A stretch of DNA of 64,000 bases from Acholoe squamosa (lineage: Eukaryota > Annelida > Polychaeta > Phyllodocida > Polynoidae), in NCBI GenBank assembly GCA_949317995.1, contig OX439039.1, positions 15,119,282-15,183,281 of the forward strand, given 5' to 3'. Below are positions 33,798 to 45,351 of the stretch, one piece after another. Under the pieces are notes generated by a model that was given only the letters and a program-made list of their open reading frames with translations, had not been told where the DNA came from and made no database searches. The position numbers and the translations under genes were made by a program. Position 1 is the first letter of the stretch. Every line of letters starts with the position of its first letter.

Positions 33798-36212
33798 TGA
33801 CTCTCCTAGATCGAGGTAATTTGGGCTGTATTCAATCATTCATATGCAGATCTCTCACAGCTTGTATGAAATTGTCTTCATTTTGGATATACTTATACAT
33901 TATTCCCAATAGCAGCTTATTCCTCCTGGTATGCAGCCTTTCCAAGTCATATAATTGGTGCAGGTCCTCTTTGTGCACATCTTTTCTCAGGGCTGGGCAA
34001 TTCTGAAAATCCTGGATCCAATGCTAGAGGCGCTGTAGCCGAGGACCAAAAACCTTGGTGGTCATTTTTTTTACGAATGGGGGGGGGGGGGGTCTTAGGT
34101 AAAAAGATTTTTACTCATTTTAAGCAAAAAAGCCAGTACGCTACTAAATAATAAAAGGACAGGGGCTGAAAACATTCAGACCCCTCCAGGGGGAGACAGA
34201 GAATTTTTCACCACATGCATGCAAAACTTCATCTACCCCCACTACCTTATAAGCCACAAAGTAACCTTGTCACATCTAAAAGCCATATAGGATACAGGGG
34301 CAGAACCAACATTTTGAGAAAGGGGAGTAGCACATCTAGACCATGCATGGGATGGGGCTGAATCCATGGCTGATAGGCTCAACACAAAGAAAACACACTG
34401 AATTTGCAAGTGACAATGGTGGCACTATATATGTACATGGTACCCTGGAGAATCTTTGATTTTAGAGGCCATTTGGTGCATTCTGGTACATTTCTAGAAT
34501 TGAGGCTACGGAACCTTACAAAAATTCATTGCAAAATTCCAGGGGGTGAAGAAAGGCTAGATTAAACATTTTGGCAAAACTACCCCGGTACCTCAATGGG
34601 TTGATGGAATTGCCAACCAAGGTCAGGGGAATTTGCCAGTGCTGCAAAGTAACTTTGGTAATATTGGAGTCTTGGGGCATGACCAAGAGGAAAATTCCGA
34701 ATTTTGGAGGCCACTTGGTGCATTCTGGTGTATCTTGGGAGTGATAATTTTGTGGACATTGCTTGTGTCACTACAAAAAGAAAATTGTTTCTCATCAGCA
34801 CTCTCATCAGAAAAATCGTCATTTGAGTCTGTTTCTATTAGATAAAATGACACTATAAAATGGACAAAGGCAGTCACCATTGGTAGCCAAAATACCATAC
34901 TTTTAAAAGGCATTTTCTTCCCCCAGGCTACCTGGATACATAGATTTCGAGTCCTCATCAACTACTTATTGAAAAATGAATTAATCAAAATCCTCTCTTG
35001 TAAGTTTTTTCATTGCCTGGTGATGAGATAGAAGTATCTTTTGAGTGGCCTTAGGGATGGGTTTTATTCATTTAAAAAAGACAGTCCATTTTTGAAAGAA
35101 TAGGTATTTCTGGAGAGATAGTTAACGAAGCCAGACGTCGTGGTTCATCTTGCTGATGGAACTGTTTTATTCACCAAGAAAGATTAATACTCATTAGTTC
35201 TCAAAATGACCACTAGGGTTCTTTTCTCATGCACATTGAGGTGATGATTGTCTATTTCCAATAATTTTGCCCTGACATCCTCTATCTCTTGCCAAGGTGG
35301 CAACAGAAATCTTAAATCTAGCCATTCTAGACTACATTGGGTTTAGTGTTGGAAGAATGAGGCCAAGTTGAGACTGTGGTGTAAATAATGGTGGGGCTAG
35401 AGGAGAGGGAAGGGTGACACTGGAGGGTGGTCAGATGATACAACTGGGGCTGAGGGCAGGGTGAGACTGAGGACAATGAAATGGTGATCGAGACTGTGTG
35501 AGAGCAGGGACTTAGGGTGGAGGAATGGTGAGGAATGATGGAGAAAGGAAATGAGCATGTATGACCGCCCTCCCCCATCAAATAAACTGTCAGCTTGTAG
35601 TTATTTGATGAGAACAGAGGGGAGGGCTGATTTCTTTAGACAATTTTGAAATTTGCAATGTAAAAACATGCATTCTAGCTGGTGACTTCTGGTGATCATT
35701 TCATAACTTTGGTTCTATTGGGAATATTTGAAAAATTCGTTCACTGCTGAAAAGCCCAGAATTTGGACATAATTCTGAATACCTGTCACCATTTTCAAGG
35801 CCATTGTCGCCACTTTTTGGCTACATGGCGACAGTTGCCCAGCCCTGAATTTTCTGTCCTTGATGCCCTCGCAGATTCTGAGCGCATCATTTTGGAGAAC
35901 CTGCAGCTTGTCTGTTACCCAGTCTGGTGATCCACCCAGGACAAAGCTATAATATTCCATACAACTATGTATCATAGAGACATACACTTTGAAGGCAGTA
36001 GCTCCATTGGAGTTTTTCTTGATGTTGCGTAACTGGCCTAGTCTTCGCTGCACTAGACAAATAATTTTGCTGCCATGTGGGATGAAACTTAGGAAACTGT
36101 CCAGAGTTACACCAAGGTAATTAAAGTCGTTGACTACCTTTAGCTGCCTCCCATCCAACATATCATGTACATCATTGAAAAATATATTTATAGGTATGAG
36201 GAAAGGAGACAA
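33798..36212 (-). pseudogene. LINE reverse transcriptase C-terminal relic, split by a hAT-type insertion
   Basis: Minus-strand blocks at 36212-35848 and 33987-33798 resemble the thumb and C-terminal part of a Jockey/CR1-like RT. The first has FNYLGVTLDSFLSF, then CMEYYSFV and LQNDALRICEG. The second has DLERLHTRRNKLLLGIMYK. The catalytic palm is absent, so it is 5'-truncated. It is not the same copy as the LINE at 11.3-13.8 kb and is more diverged. The two halves are interrupted exactly by the 33988-35847 element. Confidence 0.7.
33988..35847. mobile_element. non-autonomous hAT-type transposon, 1.86 kb
   Basis: The ends are CAGGGCTGGGCAA and its perfect inverse TTGCCCAGCCCTG. The flanks are TCTTTTCT and AATTTTCT, a decayed 8-bp target duplication (6 of 8). 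CAGGG ends and 8-bp duplications are hAT hallmarks. No hAT transposase is seen inside. Restoring the flanks rejoins the LINE relic. Confidence 0.7.
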
Positions 36213-37090
36213 GGCCGTAATATAATGTTGGGTACAGGACTTGTCACATAAAAAGAGTGACCATCTTCTTTATTAATAAAAAAAACCCAATATATTCACA
36301 TAACACCCAGAGCTCCATAGGTAGCGGTGTTGACTCTTCCAGCTGAAGGGGTGAACTGGGGTGACCTCGTTACTTATAAACAGGTATGCCCCAAGAGAGG
36401 TGCTGCCCTCTACTATCAATATTAGAACCAATCCATTGCTTCTACACATAAAAATCTGATGGATTTGCAGAGTAAATTAACTAGTACCAAATGTTTCATC
36501 TGCCACATTTACATGGTGCAAAACAGAAGGGCTATGCACATTTCTCATCTAGTAAGTCAATGCTTATATTGGAGTGAGGATGGGTCATATTAGTGTCAGC
36601 TGACTCAACTGAGTCATCTTCACATCTTATTTGAGGTTGGAAACAAGCTTAAGGCCTAATTAGCTAGGTTAGCTATCCGCAGGCCCTCAGTCATCCTCAA
36701 CACCAGATGTGAATATTTGGTTACACTTGGGTGAGTATCAGTGAGGATGTGTGAGATCTGAGCCAGATCACACGACGGCTACCCATTATAACACCTGGTG
36801 TCTGAATTCAAAAATGGCTCATTAACATTGCGAATGTTCACACTAGCTGACTCTAATTTGCTGGGTTGTTTAACTGCAGAGGGGGACCTATTGGATAGCG
36901 ACTGGGCATGATTTGCCAATTTTGCAAATTTGTATTGATATCCTCATACTGGCTAAAACGATGACTTGTTTTTCAACCCCACTGGATTGAGTGGGATCTA
37001 TTACCAGCCAAGTCATACCCACTAGACTTGGCTGGCCTGCTAGCTACAACGGAACCAGTTATTCTCTTTTTGCTGGCTAGGTAAGTGAGG

Positions 37091-37137
<47 letters not shown>

Positions 37138-38107
37138 GGCCATTGTGGAGGGGGGTCACTCACTAAACCTAGGTTTCAAAACCAACTATGGACAGTACTC
37201 AACAGTCATCAAGGTGGGGGTTATTATGTTCATAATAACTGTTACCATATAGATTAGAAATGTGATGTGTATGGACAGCTTGTTGGACTCTTGATTAGGG
37301 TATCAAATCTAGTTTCATGATCATAGAAACTATGAAAAATAGCCTCCAAGTGGGACTGTCCATAGCCGGTTCTGGTGGCATTCACTGATAGGAGCTGGAA
37401 GCGGGTATTATTGTTGAGGAACAAGGAAACCATCATTTCAAGTCTCATCAGTTTGTTTTGCCACTTTTGGTCGTCCCCAGTGAATTCAAAATAGTCGACT
37501 CATTGTATGGGTATAGCCATTTAAAGGGAGTGACCCCCCCTGCATGAGTTCCACCTCCCCATCCCAGTAGCAGTAGCTCCATATAAAAGATGTGTATTAA
37601 TGAGGCAGAAACACAGGCACTGCAAATTCCCACCTGACTGGCTTTGGACCACTTGGTAGGAGTCCTCCTGGTACCAACTGACAAGAACTTTACAAGGTTA
37701 CAAATGATGTAAGTCAAGATTTCCTCTCACTTTTTAAAAAATCATCTTAGCCTTATTTCCCCAAAAACTTTTGATTGTTTACTTACTTATAAGTTAGGCA
37801 AGGTTGTGTCGTTAGATTTGATTTTGTGGTTAGTTTCAATGAGAATTAATTGGTGCAGTGTTTGCTTACGTTAAATATCTGGCTCAAACTGTGTTTAATA
37901 AGCAGTTCCTTACTAACAATGAAAGAGGTTGAGAGAAATTAACAAAGACAAAACAACATTTTATTGTATCCTTTACATTATCAACATTTATGACAGAGGA
38001 TAATGCATTTAGAGCCCATTTGACATTTTCAATTATACACACAAACCTAGGTTTGACAAGCAATTACAGCAAAACTATCTGGGACATTTAACTCACAATA
38101 TCTCATT
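36213..38107. other. noncoding DNA with a (TG)n tract
   Basis: A (TG)n microsatellite lies at ~37096-37132. The stretch 36230-36420 has a TTTATTAATAAAA tract and CTGCCCTCTAC phrases vaguely like the Gypsy B LTR, but I could not define ends. I see no gene. Confidence 0.4.
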
Positions 38108-38640
38108 TTAAGGTGGCTGGCCGGGATTGTCAATTCTCCATTTTGACACCAGGGGTCTCCTGTGCTCTATTGAAATTATGAGAACAAAATATGCAAAATT
38201 CTGAATGGGTTGAATAGGGATTTGAACTCCAGACCTCTTGGATACAAGGCAGGGATGTAACACATGCGCCACAGAGTCAGTTGGGGGAGGGAATTTGGAA
38301 TGTACCATATAATCTAGATGTACTTATTCTAGCCATTTCCACCAAAACATTAGAAATATGGCTGGGACCATATGTTAGAACTACACTCACTGCAAAGATA
38401 TGTGTATAATCTAAGTGCTGAGGAAGAAAATCTAATATATTACTTTTGGATATGACTCTGGATTTATGTTGCATATTGCTGTATAATCCTTTATAATAGT
38501 AAAAGTTCTGTATCTCAGAAATATGTCTGGGACCCCCACATTTTTATTGCATATATGAATAGTACATATCATTTTGGGATTCTGGTGATAATCTGGCGAA
38601 AATCTGATTACTTTGATTCTATCCCCGCCAGCCACCTTAA
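38108..38640. mobile_element. TTAA-flanked MITE with tRNA-like core
   Basis: The left end TTAAGGTGGCTGGCCGGGAT and the right end ATCCCCGCCAGCCACCTTAA are inverted repeats (533 bp). TTAA at both edges suggests a piggyBac- or Kolobok-type insertion. On the minus strand, 38279-38217 has an A-box-like TGGCGCATGTG, an anticodon-like CTTGTAT and a B-box-like GGAGTTCAAATCC. Confidence 0.55.
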
Positions 38641-39240
38641 GGCTTGTGAGTTAGTCAAAGTTTGTCAAAGATTAAAACCCTAAAGTTTGGCATATCCAGA
38701 TAGTTTACCTTTACCTCAAACCAAATCACGAGTATCCTTGGGCAATAGCGTCAACAGTATTGTATTAGCGGCACCCAAGCAGTTATAATTGGTTGGAAAG
38801 CTCCGTGAACAGATGAGATCAACATTAAGTTCTAGCGTAATTACAGATACAATAAATACTGATTACTAGTACTACAGGGTATTGCAAATATATTAGAGTT
38901 TAGTTGAGATGGCTTTGTGTACTTAAGACACTATTGGCATTCACTCAGGTTTCACACAGGTAGTGTACATATGTATACATATGTATTAGGATTAAGTTGT
39001 TAGGGTCCTTAGTAAGGCATTGAATTGTTATGTGCTCGAAGTGCACCTAACAAGAGTATTATGTTTGACTTAACATGTTTACTTATGTTACTTATATGAG
39101 ATTGAGAGAACCAAAATATCACAGTCTCAGGGGAACTTAGCAAGCAGGGACCACCCCTCACTCAGTGTTAAGAACAAACATTTTGTATGTGTGACACAAT
39201 CATACACAATGTGGCCTTGCAGGAGTGGGGGGGGGGGTCG
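38641..39240. other. noncoding, G run near 39225
   Basis: An outer pair of short inverted phrases (AAACTATCTGG near 38073 and CCAGATAGTTT near 38694) surrounds the preceding MITE. Nothing coding is seen. Confidence 0.4.
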
Positions 39241-39626
39241 CAGTGGGCACATCAACGTCAATTCAGTGTTGAATCGATGTTTGCATTTCAACAGTTGATT
39301 CAGGGTTGAAATATGGCTGAATTTGAAAGTTGATCAAATCAACTGTGATTCAACATCCACAACATCCATTCCTGAAGTATTGTTTCAATGTTGAAGCAAC
39401 ATTGATAGTTTTTAGGTGAATCTTTGTTGACATGTCAACATTGAATCAATGTTGAATCAACATTGAAATCGATACCATTGATTGTTAACGAATCAATGTT
39501 GATGTGATGTTGAAATGGTCATGGTTGACTAAATTGAAACAAAATAATTGAAAAAGTGTTCAAGCCAGGGTAATCGTCACAATATCAATTGGTTGTCAAC
39601 GTTGATGCAATATTCTGTGCACACTG
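39241..39626. mobile_element. 386-bp MITE built of TTGATTCAACATTGA-like motifs
   Basis: Ends are CAGTGGGCAC and GTGCACACTG (inverted, 9 of 10). The interior is a chain of TTGAATCAATGTTGA/TCAACATTGATT variants in both orientations, so it can fold on itself extensively. No target duplication is apparent. Confidence 0.55.
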
Positions 39627-39764
39627 GGTACATATGCTTCGCCTTTGGCTCCTATGTATCTGGGGTTATATTGTTAATGAAAGAGACAGAGGGGGGAATG
39701 CAAACACAAACAATGATGAATAGGCAGAGGGCCTGGGGAAGAGGGGCACACTGCCGGGGCACAC

Positions 39765-40019
39765 TGTGAAAACCCTAGCTGAATTGCTAAATATACCGAG
39801 GTAGCGGATTGTTCAATGGGCGTGGCCATTGCCGGAGCCTGTTACCAGGGAGTTATACTAATAAGAAATACCCGCTATGTCTGTATAGCACTGATATCCC
39901 ATTATACTGATGGTATGCAATTATCATTCCCAGCACTAATGACTATAAAATGCACCCTTTGTGTACCTTGTCAAAATAAATTCAGCTTTCTATAGGGAAT
40001 CCTTTGGGGTCTTTTAACA
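39765..40019 (+). repeat. possible solo LTR (weak)
   Basis: The stretch starts TGTGAAAACCC and ends TTTTAACA. It contains a TATA-like CTATAAAATGC and then AAAATAAATTC in the order expected of an LTR. No matching flanking duplication is seen. Confidence 0.25.
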
Positions 40020-40348
40020 AACAGGTCATTATGTATTGTTCTGTTATATTTCTCACTTAATGGATCAGCATCTGCGACTTAATTTTGGATGACCAGGGAA
40101 TGAATGGGTCTGTACCACTATGCTGCCATAGCCATTTCTTAAAATTGACATGTGATATGGGCCTTACTGACATGAGGCAGAGACATGCCATAGGTGATTT
40201 CTTAAAATCGCAAGGCACATGCAGCCCTGTGAACAGGTCGTTCCCGCCGTAGTACTGTGGTGCCCGAGGTATAAACCCATCGTACAGGAAGCAGTACGGG
40301 AACCAGCAAAACATAGTGGTAGTTTACTATGTTTCACTCCATTTCACT

Positions 40349-41386
40349 CCCACTATGCCCCTGTTCCACCTGCTAGGAACTGGAAATGTTATTCACTATC
40401 CAAGAATAGGTTGTATTTTTCTAGCCTGAAACATACTTGAGTGACAAGTTCAGGGCCATTCTAGTAGTAACTAGTGCCATAATATGGTGCCAGGTACGAG
40501 TGTAATACCATAGCAGCTCATGGCAGCTAGAGTAAGTCAGCCTCGAGCCCAGCCCCACTATGCGAACATGTGGGCCTGGACAAGAGTCTATTTGCAGATG
40601 GTTACTTTTGGCTCCCCCTGTAGTCTAAGGAGAAACTAATATCCATAGGATCACGGTGCAAACACACTGGCCCCCTGAGTTTATAAATGCTTCTCTGTGG
40701 TCCCAGTACTCTGCTGTTACACTGCACAATACCTGTATTACCAGTTGTAACTCCAGATCAACAAGGCAGCTACCACAGTGGGAGGTAGGGGGGTAAGACC
40801 TTACCTGAGATACATGTGTTTGTTGACTATATCTACCATTCCATAAAGATGTCTCTGGTTTAATAGTAGTAGCCATATTATGGCCCACTATGCCCCTGTT
40901 CCACCTGCTAGGAACTGGAAATGTTATTCACTATCCAAGAATAGGTTGTATTTTTCTAGCCTGAAACATACTTGAGTGACAAGTTCAGGGCCATTCTAGT
41001 GGTAACTAGTGCCATAATATGGCGCCAGGTACGAGTGTAATACCATAGCAGCTCATGGCAGCTAGAGTAAGTCAGCCTCGAGCCCAGCCCCACTATGCGA
41101 ACATGTGGGCCTGGACAAGAGTCTATTTGCAGATGGTTACTTTTGGCTCCCCCTGTAGTCTAAGGAGAAACTAATATCCATAGGATCACGGTGCAAACAC
41201 ACTGGCCCCCTGAGTTTATAAATGCTTCTCTGTGGTCCCAGTACTCTGCTGTTACACTGCACAATACCTGTATTACCAGTTGTAACTCCAGATCAACAAG
41301 GCAGCTACCACAGTGGGAGGTAGGGGGGTAAGACCTTACCTGAGATACATGTGTTTGTTGACTATATCTACCATTCCATAAAGATG
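40349..41386. repeat. recent tandem duplication, offset 535 bp
   Basis: 40349-40851 and 40884-41386 are nearly identical. Only two differences were noticed, at GTAGTAACT/GTGGTAACT and TGGTGCC/TGGCGCC. CCCACTATGCCCCTG marks both starts. No gene is contained, and the minus-strand ORFs seen in both copies are identical by duplication. Confidence 0.9.
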
Positions 41387-43035
41387 ACAATTGTTCTATC
41401 TAACTAACTAGCAACAGTGGAGCAGCTATCTTCCCTGTTTCTGTGCATGAGGACATTGTAAAGTCCTATGTAGGCCCTTCACACTCACTGTATACATGTA
41501 TACATGTGTCCCACACAGCCTGGAGGGCGTTATGCAGTGTAGTAGGGTGTTTCTCTACATTGTGATAGTACTAGTTGTGTAGGCACGGTGTGGCACCTGT
41601 TTGTACAGTACCCAGCAAATCTGTGTCAACTTTTGTCATGCTGCGCCCGCCTCACCCCATGCGCTCTTAGGACTTGACACGTGGGTGATCACGGACCATG
41701 ACAAGATGTGACGCATGCGTGAATATCCCAACCCAATTTGTGAAGTTGAGTCAACATGCGTGAACCTTCACCAACAATGACACATGATGACATCATGTGT
41801 CATCACACATTATCACACACACTGACACATGGGTCATGACACAGTATCACATATATTGACACACAGACTAATTTGTGGGTGGGGGATAGGCAGGGGTGGG
41901 GGTTGCAGGTGGTTGTGGATTTCTGATATTTCATAACTTTATTAACATCAATTCAGCTGTTCATGCTGGTTCCCATTGAAGATATCTCTCCTCTGCATGT
42001 CATGTGTTGCCCACTTTGCTTGAAAATGGATAGATATTCTGTCAGCTGTGTGAGTTGAATTTTCCTTGTATCAGTCTTGAGAATGCCTGTTGAAATGATA
42101 AGAAATGGTCATAAACAAACAGCAGCAATCTAATTTTCACCACCCACTCACATCCAAGTTGATAAACAATGACCACTCCCATATGGCAGCCTGAATCCCC
42201 CAGAATTTCCCTGAGCCTTGCTCACATAGAAAGTTCTACATTAATTTGGGGTGTTGAGACAAATAGCTGAATTCAGCAACAAGATAGATGTTCAGGGATT
42301 GTAGATAATATCAATGTGTTACTGTATAAATGCTTATCACATAGGATTTCAAGTCAAATCAATCTAGAACTGTGTGACCACCTACCACAAGATCTGTTCT
42401 CCATGGCTACCTCTGCCTGACTGTTTTGAAAGCAGGAGGAGAACAAAGGAATGGGAGGGAAATTTGAAATGGACCAATCAAAACACAGAATAGTACATAA
42501 TGTGTCATTGTGCGTGAAGTTCTGTCATGGTGGGTGAGAGTTGGCGAATCTTGATGCATGCTCACATCTCCTCACACAGTCTCTCATGCTAATGTTGGAC
42601 AAAGTATCTGCCCCTATTATCACTCAATACAGAGTTTTTTAACCAGCCTATGAAGAGTTCCTGTATATTTGCTCTAATCAGCTGTGACCTAGCTGATCAG
42701 TAGACATTAAACCTTCATATCCCATCAAACCAGGACAAACAGATACTTAGATATCATGTAAAACATATGCAATTTCAATTCAGTGCTATGTCCCATAGAC
42801 AAAACAAATGAGCTATTATGTCTAATATATGCACTAAATCACATATACTTGGCTATCATTATGTTCCTGATTCATATGTATTCCATGCCATGTAAGAAAG
42901 GAACTTGCTCTGTGAAACATAGATTCTCATATTGACATTTACTCAATAGGCCCATTCTGCAAAGTACAAGCCATGAGAATCCATACAGTTTCCTTAGTCT
43001 CTTATTGTTGAAGGCTTGGTGAAGAAATGTCATGC
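41387..43035. other. noncoding DNA rich in TGACACATG-type words
   Basis: Around 41690-41850 there are many GACACATG, GTCATCACAC and TGATGTCATC words, which become an ordered minisatellite after 43036. No gene is seen. Confidence 0.4.
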
Positions 43036-43500
43036 TAGGTGAGAGTTGACAAGTATTGACACATGTTGACATGTGCTCAACCTGGTCCCCTCACATCTTT
43101 ATTGAAGTAAGTGAAGACATGTGAACCTGCCTGAGAGTTGACAAGTATTGACGAATGCTCACCCAGTTCCCATCACATCCTTATGGAAATGAGTGAAGAC
43201 ATGTGAAGCTGGGTGAGAGTTGACAAGTATTGACACATGTTGACATTTGCTCACCCAGTTCCCCTCACATCTTTATGGAAATGAGTGAAGACATGTGAAG
43301 CTGTGTGAGAATTGACAAGTATTGACACATGTTGACACTTGCTCACCCAGTTCCCCTCACATCTTTATGGAAATAAGTGAAGACATGTGAAGCGGTGTGA
43401 GAGTTGACAAGTATTGACACATGTTGACGCATGCTCTCTCAGGTCTTACTGAAGTAAGTGAAGGTTTGTCAAGCTGAGTGAGAGTTGACATTGTATCACA
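43036..43500. repeat. minisatellite, ~85-95-bp units
   Basis: About five units each contain GAGAGTTGACAAGTATTGAC, ACATGTTGACA, GCTCACCCAGTTCCCCTCAC and AAGTGAAGACATGTGAA. Units vary in length by small indels. Confidence 0.85.
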
Positions 43501-44220
43501 CAAAATGACATTATTCATTATCACTCAATGTACTCACACATTCCTCACCCAGCATGACTCATGTTCACTAGGATTTGCTGGGTAATGGGGGGCCATATAC
43601 CTTTGTCTTCATGTCATATTCGGGACACCAAATTTAGGCTTAAACCTAATTATAAAACAGGGGTGACAATTTCTAGGTGCACAATTGTCTTAAAGCATCA
43701 TTTTTTTTGTTTACAGGCAGTACTGGGCAGTCAATACTGGGCTGCATCTAGTCAATTGTGATGTCATACTCTGCATGAGATACGTTAATGTCGCATATAG
43801 GGGTCGGGTCTTGAATAGGAGCCAGGGGTAGGAGGGCTATGAAATCAATATTAAATATAGGCCGGGCCTTAAATATATTCTGGCTGTAAAAACTCCAGAC
43901 TCCCTTAAGGGAGTCAGTTGACTCCCTTTTGTCAGAAAGGGGAGTCATTCTGGCTGCAAGCCTGGACTCCCCTTTTGACTCCCTTTATTTTCTCTGTGTA
44001 GGGGCCTGCTGTGGCTCACTTTAGAAGACTGAAATAACAGAATATTAACCTAAGATTGGATTTCATTTTATCTAAGGTATTACAAATACATCAGGAAATG
44101 ACTAAAATGAGACTGAAAGTCTAGGCAAAGAGCTTTTAGAGCATTATACTACACTAAATTACACCTGAAAAGGTCAAGGGTCTGTGCCTTTACTAAAGAT
44201 TATAAAAACCACCGCTGTTC
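43501..44220. other. noncoding flank of Gypsy B
   Basis: It contains a local repeat of GGGAGTC/GACTCCC words near 43895-43985 able to form hairpins. No gene is seen. Confidence 0.4.
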
Positions 44221-44224
44221 CTTG

Positions 44225-44587
44225 TGTAATGGTTCGTATCGACTCATATGTTGGGTGGCTCGTTGGCTCGCTTATCACTAAAGATACCAACACAACACGA
44301 GTAGTTCGGGTTGGGCAAAGCCCCGGATACCCCTACCTCTCGGGTAGGACTTTATTAACCTTTCAGCTGTTTATGGTTACACGTCTTGACTGGACTACGT
44401 CCAGTCCCCTTCTGCAGCTCGTCCGGCTTCTTAGTAGAAGCTGGACGTGAGGCATGGTGCTGCCCCCTCTTGTACCAGCCGGGTATCGCAAAGCGACACC
44501 TAGTTTGCATAGAAGGAACGAGCACCACACGAACACGTCTCTCGGATGAACCGCACTAATATATATACAGCGATGCCGGCCCCTACA
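44225..44587 (-). repeat. 3' LTR of Gypsy B
   Basis: 363 bp. On the minus strand it reads TGTAGGGG...CCATTACA, with a TATATATATTA promoter-like tract. It is followed (44588-44600) by the complement of a G-rich polypurine tract. Confidence 0.9.
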
Positions 44588-45351
44588 CCACCCCCACTAG
44601 ACTATACCTAGGGTTGGGTGTATTTAACAAATACCTATTGTTAACTTTATACAATAATAAGTTATATTTACATAGGTAAGTCTATACACAAGTGTTCGTA
44701 TAGATTATACAACATTAAAGGGGCATTATAAATAATATGTACATAATAAGGCATCGTCGCATATAATCCGAAGTAACTAATAATAACAATTAGGAAGTGG
44801 CGCCTTATGCACCATCGACCTAAGGTGATAAATGGTAACGATGTTACAGTGTTATTATAGTTTAAAGACGTGATAAAAACGATAGACATGTGGTGATATG
44901 GTATTAGCATTATTATACAATAGCAGTAACCGACCCGAGGTGGGCTAACAACCCAAAAAAAATTTTGTTTAGTTTGATTACAAAAATATAAATATTATAT
45001 AAAAATAGCTTTACACAAAATTTTAATACTGATAATAATAGACGTCCTACCAGGGTAGTAGGATCGCCCTTACAAAATACCGAACTTCTGGCGAATCTGG
45101 AACAACTGGTGTCTGCAGCTCCACCCGGCGACATATGTGTGGTGGCAAGCCACGTTGCTGTTATGATGTGCCCTGATGAAGATGGGAAGATGGAGCCCCG
45201 GTTTGGTGTGGTAATCCTTTTTGTGTTTCGGGTAGCGTCCACCTTCGCTGCAGGTTTGGTTCCAGATCGGCGAGTCCAGTATAAGGATAAGTACCTCTGG
45301 CATGGTAAATGCCTTTACCCTCGGGTACCACAGACTTCTTCAGATGGACAC
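44588..45351 (-). other. 3' untranslated region of Gypsy B
   Basis: AT-rich, 0.76 kb, half the length of the matching region in Gypsy A. It starts with the G-rich PPT-like tract next to the LTR. No ORF of note. Confidence 0.5.

Noticed and set aside
36230-36420. Degenerate solo LTR related to Gypsy B
   Set aside because: A few similar words only; no TG...CA ends or duplication could be defined.
40625-41390. Repeated 76-87-aa minus-strand ORFs
   Set aside because: They are identical because of the 535-bp tandem duplication; the protein has no recognisable features.
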